From: Pseudoxanthomonas daejeonensis
Lineage (GTDB): Bacteria; Pseudomonadota; Gammaproteobacteria; Xanthomonadales; Xanthomonadaceae
DNA: 64,000 bases
Direction: 5' to 3'
NCBI RefSeq assembly: GCF_010093205.1
Contig: NZ_PDWN01000001.1
Span: 248,001 to 312,000 of the forward strand
Under the pieces are notes generated by a model. The model worked only from the letters and a program-made list of their open reading frames with translations. It did not search any database and was not told the DNA's origin. The position numbers and the translations under genes were made by a program. Numbering within the stretch: position 1 is the stretch's first letter; each line of letters starts with the position of its first letter. Positions 1-6,961 of the stretch are shown in pieces.

Positions 1-428
1 CGCGAGTCGGACTCGGGGGCCTGGCCCACGGCCTGGGTCTGCGCGTCGGACGCAGGGGGTTGTTGCGTCGGCTGGGCCGCCTGCGCTTGCCCGGTTTCCT
101 GCGGCGCGTAGGCGACCCCCTGGGCCAACGATGGCACCAGGACCGGAACGGCCGCGCCGCGCGCGCGCGCGTTGGCCAGTATTTCCTCGTTCAATGCAGC
201 CTGCAGCTGCGCCATTCCCCGGGTCTGTTCGCCCAGCTCGTCGCGCAGCTCCTCTATCCGCCGGGACTGCTGGTTGATCCGGCTCTGCAGCGCATCCAGC
301 CGGGCCTCGGGCGTAGCTCCACCCGCGGTGTCACCCGAAGACGCTTCCTGCGCACCAACCTGTCCACAGACGACCAGGCCGATGGCCAGGGCCAGCGGCG
401 CGGCGGCATTGGGCGACATCCGTTTCAT
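1..428 (-). CDS. FapF-like outer-membrane exporter, N-terminal part (cut by window start)
   Basis: The frame is open from an ATG at 428 to the window edge, giving 142 visible residues and no stop. An AAGGAG ribosome-binding site lies 7 nt before the ATG. A signal peptide (about residues 1-26, ending GQVGAQ) is followed by a predicted coiled coil at about 42-85 (heptad-like LDALQSRINQQ then RRIEELRDELGEQ) and then a Gln/Ala/Pro-rich linker. The barrel that should follow is outside the window. In the Pseudomonas Fap system FapF has a signal peptide, an N-terminal coiled coil and a C-terminal beta-barrel that exports the amyloid subunits. The position here, last after FapD- and FapE-like genes, is the same. 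Seen: signal peptide and coiled coil. Inferred: FapF role. A generic porin or TolC-like protein remains possible. Confidence 0.6.
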   Translation of the reverse strand, partial: MKRMSPNAAAPLALAIGLVVCGQVGAQEASSGDTAGGATPEARLDALQSRINQQSRRIEELRDELGEQTRGMAQLQAALNEEILANARARGAAVPVLVPSLAQGVAYAPQETGQAQAAQPTQQPPASDAQTQAVGQAPESDS

Positions 429-472
429 GGCGCTCTCCTTGGGGCGGGAGCCGGGTGGCGTGGGCATCGGTA

Positions 473-982
473 TCAGGGCGGGCCTGGAACGCGCGCCAAT
501 GCATCGCCAAGCGCACCATAGGAGTTGATGCCCTGGAAGACACCCAATGCACCGGTGCCCACTTCGACATGGGTGACCGTGCGGATACGCTGGCTGTCGA
601 GCGTGTTCTGTATCACCACGCCACCGGCAACACCTGCGGGATCGAAGTGGTTGCCTTCGCCCACCTGGACCACGATGCCCTTGTTGAAATCGGCCAGGGC
701 CTGCGCCTGTCCGGCATCAAGGTCCACCACATCCGGAATCCGCACCGAGACGCTGGCGACCAGCACGTCGTTGACATAGACGACGCGCTCGATCCCGAAC
801 GAGAGCATCTGCCCGGACGGCAGCTGGAAACCGCCGCGCATCTCCGCCAGGCGCGCCGGATCGATCGGCTTCCACGCCCCGCCCAACGGCGTGGACCGGC
901 CATCCCATGCCTGCGCCTGCGCGGACACCGCGGCGCATGCAACAAGCAGCAACGCGGGAAACGATCGACGGACGACGTTCAT
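473..982 (-). CDS. FapE-like exported protein with internal double-glycine motif
   Basis: 169 residues. The start at 982 gives a signal peptide (MNVVRRSFPALLLVACAAVS, cleavage near AQA-QA). At residues 44-51 is RLAEMRGG, which matches the double-glycine leader pattern (Leu at -7, Met at -4, Gly-Gly at -2/-1), followed by a hydrophobic beta-rich segment (FGIERVVYVNDVLVASVSV). A later block, GGVVIQNTLDSQRIRTVT, resembles the VIQN motif of the upstream small protein. The gene lies 4 nt after the C39 peptidase and 44 nt before the FapF-like gene. In Fap operons FapE is a minor extracellular component. Its role here as minor subunit or nucleator is inferred. Unlike Pseudomonas FapC/FapE, no C-terminal Cys-x-x-Cys is present. 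Confidence 0.6.
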   Translation of the reverse strand: MNVVRRSFPALLLVACAAVSAQAQAWDGRSTPLGGAWKPIDPARLAEMRGGFQLPSGQMLSFGIERVVYVNDVLVASVSVRIPDVVDLDAGQAQALADFNKGIVVQVGEGNHFDPAGVAGGVVIQNTLDSQRIRTVTHVEVGTGALGVFQGINSYGALGDALARVPGPP

Positions 983-986
983 GGCT

Positions 987-1685
987 TCAGATGTCCGTGG
1001 GGCCGCGCCTGGGCGCGGTGATGTTGCGCAATCCATCGCGCTGGATGCCCATGTCGAGCGGCGCCGGGGGCGCCGTGCGCCAGTCGTCGGGATTGTTGAA
1101 GCCGGCCTGCTCCCGCCGGTTGTGCACGACGAACAGCACCCGGTTGTCCCATAGCGCTTCGAAGCGAGAACGCGGCATCGCGCGCGTGCCCCGCGCGGGA
1201 TCGCCCAGCAGCACGCGTCCATTGCGCATGCCCTTGACCACCACGAAATGCCGGTACCCGCGATCGTTCAGGAGCACGATCGCCGGAACACCCTCTTCTT
1301 CGAGCTTTTCCAGCGGCAGCTCGAAGCCATCCGCCTCGAAGCCCTTCGTAGCCAGGTATCGGCGCATGTCCAGCAGCGAGAACCCTTCCTTCCGGATCCT
1401 GGCCTGGTCGCCGTTGTCGTACATCTGCACGAAGACGTCCGCTTCGCTGACCGGATGGCCGTACTGGTAGGTCAACAGCGTCGCCGTGGCCGCGGAGCCG
1501 CAACTGAAGTCGTACTGCTGGGGGACCGTGGTACGGAAGCGCGCCTCCTTCAGGCTGACGACGCGCATGCCGTAGGTGCCGCCACCCTGCGGTACGCGGA
1601 TGTCGGTACTGGCGGCCCACGCGCCATGCGCGCACGCGAATGCGCACGCCAGCGCGCCCCACCCCGCCAGGCGCCGATTGCTCAT
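987..1685 (-). CDS. Periplasmic C39-family cysteine peptidase (FapD-like)
   Basis: 232 residues with a signal peptide (cleavage near AWA-AS, residue 25), so it is periplasmic and not fused to an ABC transporter as bacteriocin C39 peptidases are. The catalytic set is complete: oxyanion Gln56 and Cys62 in QQYDFSCGSAA, His146 in RGYRHFVVVKG, and Asp162 in LLGDPARG. The start codon overlaps the stop of the upstream gene (ATGA, 1682-1685), so the two are translationally coupled. C39 peptidases cut after Gly-Gly, and two neighbouring proteins carry RLAxMRGG. In Fap systems FapD is this kind of enzyme and is needed for export. The C-terminal 40 residues are polar and poorly conserved looking. Family assignment is firm; the substrate assignment is inference. 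Confidence 0.8.
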   Translation of the reverse strand: MSNRRLAGWGALACAFACAHGAWAASTDIRVPQGGGTYGMRVVSLKEARFRTTVPQQYDFSCGSAATATLLTYQYGHPVSEADVFVQMYDNGDQARIRKEGFSLLDMRRYLATKGFEADGFELPLEKLEEEGVPAIVLLNDRGYRHFVVVKGMRNGRVLLGDPARGTRAMPRSRFEALWDNRVLFVVHNRREQAGFNNPDDWRTAPPAPLDMGIQRDGLRNITAPRRGPTDI

Positions 1686-2161
1686 TGGCCTGGGTTGGCG
1701 AAGATGACCTGGATGCTCATCCCGTTCTGGATCAGCACGTTGCTGCCGCTGTTCTGGATGACCGTGTTGAGGCCGCTGGCGTTGGAGAAGGCTTCGCCGT
1801 TGATGGAATTGGAACCACTGACGACGTGGTCGGCCGTGTTGTCGTGGACGCTACCATCCACGGAAGTGTTGCTTTCATTCGTCTCTTCGCCACCGCGCAT
1901 GGCGGCCAACCGTTCGATATCGACTGCCTCGCTGCCGGCGAAGCCGGGAACGGATGCTGCAGGGAGAAGCGCCTGCCTAGCGTCCGGCGTTGAGGTCGCC
2001 GTACCCGGCTGCGCTTGAGGGGTTGCCGGATCGATCAGTGGCGCGAGATTCGCGGCAGCTGGATCGTCAGCGGCGAATGCGGGGCCGGAACCGGAAGCCA
2101 GCGCCGCCATCGCGATGCAAAGTGAAAGCGGACCTAGTGAAAGTGGACGGTGCGGATGCAT
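1682..2161 (-). CDS. Small exported amyloid-like protein with double-glycine site
   Basis: 159 residues from the ATG at 2161, chosen because AAGGAG lies 8 nt upstream; an in-frame GTG at 2170 is less likely. A signal peptide (cleavage near AFA-AD, residue 30) precedes a Pro/Ala-rich spacer, then DIERLAAMRGG (Gly-Gly at 90-91). The 68 residues after it are rich in Asn, Ser, Gln and Val (NTVIQNSGSNVLIQNGMSIQ) with no Cys. That tail resembles amyloid-forming repeats such as curlin (Q-x-x-G-x-N-x-x-x-Q) and aligns with the end of the glycine-rich protein encoded next door. The likely role is a FapB-like nucleator or minor fibril subunit that is matured by the C39 peptidase. No close family was recognised by name. 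Confidence 0.65.
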   Translation of the reverse strand: MHPHRPLSLGPLSLCIAMAALASGSGPAFAADDPAAANLAPLIDPATPQAQPGTATSTPDARQALLPAASVPGFAGSEAVDIERLAAMRGGEETNESNTSVDGSVHDNTADHVVSGSNSINGEAFSNASGLNTVIQNSGSNVLIQNGMSIQVIFANPGQ

Positions 2162-2303
2162 GGGACACACTCCTTCCCGAACGCTCCTGCCTGCATGGGC
2201 ACGGCGCCCCGTCGGGATGACGGGACGCCTTGTGCTCGTGCGATGGATGCATCGGGGTTTCCAGGCCCCGATGCACGTGGGAGCGCCTAAGGGCTTATGG
2301 CCA

Positions 2304-3701
2304 CTACGGGCCTACGGTCAGGTTGGCCTGCACGGTGATGCCCTGCTGGATCAGCGACGCAAAGCCGCTGTTCTGGGCCGTCACCATGATGCCCGCCGCC
2401 GACTGCCCAACACTGGTCATCTGGTTGGACATGTCGAAGGTGCCCGCGTTGTTGGCCACAGATCCACCTGCGCCAGCCGCACCGCCTGCACCGCCGGCGC
2501 CGTTGCCACCGGTGTTGGTGCCACCGGTGCCTGCGCCGCCCGTACCCGCTGCGGCCGTGCCGGAACCACCCGCTCCACCACTGCCGCCCGCGCCGCCTGC
2601 TCCGCCCTCGGCGCCGTTGCCGGCCGTTGCGTCGCCATTGCTCGCGGTGGAAGTGGCGCTGCCATTGGTGGCATCGCCATTGGTTGCGGCACCGCCATCA
2701 CCGCCCGTTCCTGCGGTAGCGGTCAGGCTGCCGCCGGCACCGCCCGTGCCCGTGCCGGAACCACCGGTGCCCGTGCCATCGCCTGCGGTCGCCGTGCCAG
2801 CACCACCGGTGCCGGTGCCGTCGCCTGCAGTGCCCGCACCACCGGTCGCGGTGCTCGCACCGCCGGTCGCGCTTGCACCACCGGACGTGCCGTTGCCGGC
2901 GGTGGCGGTACCGCTTCCACTCGTCGCATCGCCCGCCCCACGTTCGCGTACACGACCGCTGTTGGCGTCGGCATTGCCGCCGCTTGCGCCGCTGTCCTGC
3001 GCGCCCGTCGGACCACTGCCCGAAGCGCCGGATCCGCCCAGGGCCGCACTGGCGGCCAGACCATCGCCACCGCCCGCCCAGCCACTTCCGCCAGTGCCAT
3101 TGCCACTGGCGCCACTACCCGTGCCATCGGCACCGTTGGCGCCACGATTGCGAGTGGCGTTGCCGCCATCGCCGCCATTACCCGCGTTGGCGTCCGCGAC
3201 GCTCGCGTCGCCAACCCCCGTCGGGCCGGCCTGGACGTCGCCATTGTTCGCGGTACCGCCACTGCCACCGCTGCCCGCAGTGCCACCACGGCCACCACGG
3301 TCGCCGGCACCTCCGGTGCCGTTGCCACCGTCCCCATCACCACCCCTGCCATCACCACCCAGGGCCAGGCCGCCGTAACCGGCGCCACCTTTCCCACCGT
3401 TGCCACCGTTGGCGTTGCCGTTGTTGTTGGCGACGTTGCCGATGCCATACACGCTCAATCCAGAAACGCTTCCTTCAAGTCGCGTAGTGGCCACAGCGGA
3501 GCTGTGGTTGAAGGAATTCGAGAACGTGGCGGTGGCAGTGCCGCCATTGCTGGCGGCCGCCGTGCCTTGGCCATCTGCATATGCGCTGTAGTCGTTGACC
3601 GTTGTTGGAGTTTCTTCAGGAGTTTCCTGAGCGAAGGCCTGCCCCGACAGGCCCAGTCCGAGCATCACTGCGGATGCCATAAGTGTCTTGCTGATATGCA
3701 T
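2304..3701 (-). CDS. Large glycine-rich secreted protein, putative fibril or adhesin subunit
   Basis: 465 residues with an AGGAG site just before the ATG. A Sec signal peptide (cleavage near AFA-QE, residue 25) is followed by a Ser/Ala/Thr-rich section to about residue 90. Residues 95-415 are almost only Gly, Ala, Thr, Ser, Asn and Asp, built from short units such as GGAGTATAGDGTGTGG (tandem near 290-320). The C-terminal 50 residues are a separate module containing AQNSGFASLIQQGITVQ. There is no Cys and one Trp. It is first in the operon and has no RLAxMRGG motif. By position it corresponds to the main fibril subunit FapC, but the repeats differ from known FapC repeats and look more like a PGRS or glycine-rich surface protein. 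The function is inferred. Confidence 0.6.
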   Translation of the reverse strand: MHISKTLMASAVMLGLGLSGQAFAQETPEETPTTVNDYSAYADGQGTAAASNGGTATATFSNSFNHSSAVATTRLEGSVSGLSVYGIGNVANNNGNANGGNGGKGGAGYGGLALGGDGRGGDGDGGNGTGGAGDRGGRGGTAGSGGSGGTANNGDVQAGPTGVGDASVADANAGNGGDGGNATRNRGANGADGTGSGASGNGTGGSGWAGGGDGLAASAALGGSGASGSGPTGAQDSGASGGNADANSGRVRERGAGDATSGSGTATAGNGTSGGASATGGASTATGGAGTAGDGTGTGGAGTATAGDGTGTGGSGTGTGGAGGSLTATAGTGGDGGAATNGDATNGSATSTASNGDATAGNGAEGGAGGAGGSGGAGGSGTAAAGTGGAGTGGTNTGGNGAGGAGGAAGAGGSVANNAGTFDMSNQMTSVGQSAAGIMVTAQNSGFASLIQQGITVQANLTVGP

Positions 3702-4213
3702 ATCACTCTCCTAGACGTCACCCAAGGGTCAGGGGGGTCCCGAAATTAAGTGACGTGCGTCGCATTGTCCTCGCGAATTGTTAGTCGTCGGAAGGTTGAT
3801 GGTTAGCTTTTGGTGAACCGCATACCGCTCGTCTGCGGCTTTGCAGTCTTCATGTATTCAGCGATGCGAAATCTGCGCACCGGCAGGCAGTGCGTATTCA
3901 CGCTGTTTTGGGCTTCTTTGCGGGTTTCCGGCGAATGCAGGTCGCAGAGAACGGGAGCCGCGCTGTTCGACGATGCATCGAAGACACAAGGAGCCGTCAG
4001 CCATCGTTGCGCGACCGATCGCGCGGATCGGCTTGCTTCGCCGCGCATCGCGGCTTTTCACCGCTGCTCGCCACAACCCGTAGAGCGGGACTCGCCCTGC
4101 TGCGCGCATCGTTTGGAAATGGAAAGCGGCGGCGCGAGCCCTTCGACGGGGAGCCGCCGATCCGCTCAGTGTGGTCCACGCAGGTTTCCGCGCCGGAGCC
4201 CGCGCTGTCCTGC
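3702..4213. other. Intergenic region upstream of the Fap-like operon
   Basis: 512 bp with no convincing coding frame. It lies between the end of the LacI gene and the start of the glycine-rich gene, both on the minus strand, and so must hold the promoter of the Fap-like operon. The 100 bp nearest the operon (about 3740-3860) are noticeably more AT-rich than the surroundings. I could not assign a specific operator. Confidence 0.5.
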
Positions 4214-5224
4214 TCAGGCCGGGGGCACCGGCCCGGTCGACTGACGCAGCTGCAGCGAGTACGGCATGCGTACCATGCGCCCGGCACTGCGGTCGCGGAT
4301 CGCATTGAGCAGCTGAACGGTCGCGACCTGGCCCATGTCGCGGGTGGGCTGCTGCACGGTGGTCAGCGCCGGAAAGATCTGCTGCGAGATCGGCGTGTTG
4401 TCGAAGCCGCACACCGACACGTCGCGCGGCACGCGCAGGCCCAGTTCACTGGCCGCACGCATCACGCCGGCAGCCATGTCGTCGTTGGCGGCGAAGATCG
4501 CCGTGGGGCGTTCGGCAAGGGCCAGCAACTGGCGGCCGGCCGCCAGGCCGGAGTCGAACGAGAACTCGCCGTCGACCACCAGCGCCGGGTCGTAGCGCAG
4601 GCCGGCGCGGCGCAGCGCGCTGCGGTAGCCCGCCATGCGCCATTCGCTGGCGCCATGGTCCGGATGTCCGCGCACGTGGCCGATGCGGCGGTGGCCCAGC
4701 TCGATCAGGTGCGCCATCAGCTCGCACACCGCCTCGTGCTCGTCCAGGGTCACGCCGATGCGTCCTTCACGGCCCTTGGGCGAGATGCACGAGAACGGGA
4801 TGCCGCGCTGGTCGAGGCGATCAAGCAGCGCGTCGCTGTCGGTCAGCGGCGGGGTGAGGATCAGTCCGTCCAGGCGCGAGGACACGACCAGCGAATCGAT
4901 CGCATCGAGGAAATCCGGGCTGTGGTAGCTCACCGGCTGCATCACCATCCCGTAGTGGTGGCTCTCGCAGGCCTCGACCACGCCGGTCAGGATCTCCATC
5001 AGGTAGTTCGGCGACGGGTTGTCGTACAGCAGCGCGACCAGGTAGCTGCGGTTGCCGGCGAGGCTGCGCGCGGAGGGATCGGGGCGATAGTTCATCGCCG
5101 CCACCGTTTCCATGACCTTCGCCCGCGTGGCCTCGCGCACGCCCGGCTCGTTGTTGAGCACGCGCGACACCGTCTTCATGGACACGCCCGCCCGCTGCGC
5201 GACATCCTCGATCCTGACCCGCAT
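4214..5224 (-). CDS. LacI-family transcriptional regulator of a beta-glucoside cluster
   Basis: 336 residues starting at MRVRIEDVAQRAG. The ATG at 5224 has GGAGG 5 nt upstream and places the helix-turn-helix at residues 3-25, as usual in the family; an earlier in-frame start would add 14 odd residues. The DNA-binding part includes VSMKTVSRVLNNEPGV. The rest is a periplasmic-binding-protein-like sugar sensor containing FAANDDMAAGVM and VSVCGFDNTPIS. It ends a minus-strand cluster with a sodium/sugar symporter (38 bp upstream) and a GH3 glucosidase, so the ligand is probably a glucose-containing disaccharide or glucose. A LacI-type palindrome at 9638-9651 upstream of the GH3 gene is its most likely operator. 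Family is certain; ligand is inferred. Confidence 0.88.
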   Translation of the reverse strand: MRVRIEDVAQRAGVSMKTVSRVLNNEPGVREATRAKVMETVAAMNYRPDPSARSLAGNRSYLVALLYDNPSPNYLMEILTGVVEACESHHYGMVMQPVSYHSPDFLDAIDSLVVSSRLDGLILTPPLTDSDALLDRLDQRGIPFSCISPKGREGRIGVTLDEHEAVCELMAHLIELGHRRIGHVRGHPDHGASEWRMAGYRSALRRAGLRYDPALVVDGEFSFDSGLAAGRQLLALAERPTAIFAANDDMAAGVMRAASELGLRVPRDVSVCGFDNTPISQQIFPALTTVQQPTRDMGQVATVQLLNAIRDRSAGRMVRMPYSLQLRQSTGPVPPA

Positions 5225-5262
5225 TACGCCTCCGCCCACTGCATTCTCATGCCCCAGCTGGC

Positions 5263-6825
5263 TCACCAGAAGACCGCGTACAGCGCGACCAGGATCGCGA
5301 TCACGCCCAAACCGGCCATATTGAAGCCTGCCGACGTCGAGTAGTCCACGTCGTCGGTACGGATCAGGTCGCTGCCGGCCTGCTGCGGCCGCGTCGCCAG
5401 CGACACGATCGCCGCGAGCGCCAGCGCCAGCAGGAACACCAGCCCGACGCGATCGATGAACGGAAGCGACGGCCAGGCCAGCTTGAGCACGATCGACAGC
5501 ACGAACGAACCGATCGCCGCGGCCAGCGCGCCGGCCTCGTTGGCGCGCTTCCAGAACAGGCCCAGCACGAAGATCACCACGATGCCCGGGGTGAAGAAGC
5601 CGGTGTATTCCTGGATGTACTGGAACGCCTGGTCGAAGCTGCCCAGCAGGGGGCGCGCGGTCAGGATCGCGAGCAGCACCGATACGGCGGCCGCGATCCG
5701 GCCGACGCGCACCAGGTGCGACTGTTCCGACTGCGGACGCGACTTGGCGTAGAAGTCCAGGGTGAAGATCGTCGCCACCGAGTTGATCTTGGATGCCAGC
5801 GAAGCCACGATCGCCGCCACCAGCGCGGCGAACACCAGGCCCAGGATGCCGGTCGGCAGCAGCCGCATCATCGTCGGGTAGGCCTCATCGGGCTTGGCCA
5901 GGTCCGGCGCCAGCACCACCGCCGCGATACCCGGCACCACCACCACCAGCGGCATCAGCAGCTTGAGGAACGCGGCGAACACCACGCCCTTCTGCGCTTC
6001 GCGGATGTCCTTGGCGGCCAGCGCGCGCTGGATGATGTACTGGTTGAAGCCCCAGTAGCTGACATTCATGATCCACATGCCGCCGATCAGCACGCTGATG
6101 CCCGGCAGGTCCTTGTAGAAGGGATTGTCCTTGCTGAGGATCATCTCGAAGTGTTCGGGATGGGCACTCCACAGCTGCGAGAAGCCGGTGGTGACACTGC
6201 CGCCGCCGATGTGGCTCAGGGTGATGCCGGTGACCAGCAGGCCACCCATCACCAGCAGGGTGACCTGCACGATGTCGGTCAGCGCCACCGCCTTCAGGCC
6301 GCCGTACAGCTGGTAGGCCATCGCGAACACGCCCAGCAGCACCAGCGCCAGCATCTGGTCCATGCCGGTGACCTGGGCCACGGCGATCGAACCCAGCCAC
6401 ATGATCGAGGTCAGGTTCACGAACACGTACAGGCCCAGCCAGAACACCGCCATCAGCGTGCGGATGCGCGTGCCGTAACGCTCTTCCAGGAACTGCGGCA
6501 TCGTGTAGATGCGGTTGCGCAGGAAGATGGGCAGGAAGAACTTGCCGACGATCAGCAGGGTCAGCGCCGCCATCCACTCATAGGAGGCGATCGCCAGGCC
6601 GATCGCGTAGCCGGACCCGGACATGCCGATGATCTGTTCGGCGGAGATGTTCGCCGCGATCAGCGAGGCGCCGATCGCCCACCATGGCAGCGACTTGCTG
6701 GCCAGGAAGTAGTCGCTGGCCGACTTCTGGTGCCCCGCCTTCTCGCGCGAGACCCATTGGGCCAGGGTGAAGATGCCCGCCAGGTAGACGAGCACGATCA
6801 CGATATCCAGTGTTGCCAGCTTCAT
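5263..6825 (-). CDS. Sodium/sugar symporter, SSS (solute:sodium symporter) family
   Basis: 520 residues, the usual length for SSS transporters, with about 14 hydrophobic segments. Typical features include SLIAANISAEQIIGMSGSGY in the early helices, YGGLKAVALTDIVQ, the segment NVSYWGFNQYIIQRALAAKD and a C-terminal region FFTPGIVVIFVLGLFWKRAN. These closely resemble vSGLT-type glucose/galactose transporters. It is an inner-membrane protein that should import monosaccharides released by the GH3 enzyme, using the sodium gradient. It sits between the GH3 gene (136 bp upstream) and the LacI gene. Glucose or galactose as substrate is inferred from similarity and neighbours. Confidence 0.85.
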   Translation of the reverse strand: MKLATLDIVIVLVYLAGIFTLAQWVSREKAGHQKSASDYFLASKSLPWWAIGASLIAANISAEQIIGMSGSGYAIGLAIASYEWMAALTLLIVGKFFLPIFLRNRIYTMPQFLEERYGTRIRTLMAVFWLGLYVFVNLTSIMWLGSIAVAQVTGMDQMLALVLLGVFAMAYQLYGGLKAVALTDIVQVTLLVMGGLLVTGITLSHIGGGSVTTGFSQLWSAHPEHFEMILSKDNPFYKDLPGISVLIGGMWIMNVSYWGFNQYIIQRALAAKDIREAQKGVVFAAFLKLLMPLVVVVPGIAAVVLAPDLAKPDEAYPTMMRLLPTGILGLVFAALVAAIVASLASKINSVATIFTLDFYAKSRPQSEQSHLVRVGRIAAAVSVLLAILTARPLLGSFDQAFQYIQEYTGFFTPGIVVIFVLGLFWKRANEAGALAAAIGSFVLSIVLKLAWPSLPFIDRVGLVFLLALALAAIVSLATRPQQAGSDLIRTDDVDYSTSAGFNMAGLGVIAILVALYAVFW

Positions 6826-6916
6826 CCGCGCTCTCCCCGTCCCATGCAGTCGATGTGTGGAGGACGCGGCCCACCGCGGATGCCGTCATGGCACCCGTGG
6901 CGGAGAAGCTCGGACC

Positions 6917-6952
6917 GGCCCGCGCCGCCGCCCTCCCGGCGCGGCGCAGGCC
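6917..6952 (-). terminator. GC-rich hairpin between GH3 and symporter genes
   Basis: Imperfect inverted repeat (GGCCCGCGCCGCCG against CGGCGCGGCGCAGGCC) about 10 bp after the GH3 stop, without a clear T-run. It may attenuate read-through or stabilise the GH3 message. Confidence 0.35.
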
Positions 6953-6961
6953 CACGTGCGC

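Noticed and set aside
2115-3749. Long plus-strand open frames opposite the glycine-rich gene
   Set aside because: They are reverse readings of Gly/Ala-rich codons, giving Pro/Ala or Thr/Gly low-complexity text without a plausible start or domain; the minus-strand frame has signal peptide, ribosome-binding site and operon context.
3803-4244. Coding frames in the gap upstream of the Fap-like operon
   Set aside because: They overlap each other on both strands, lack ribosome-binding sites and show no domain; the base composition there is that of a promoter region.
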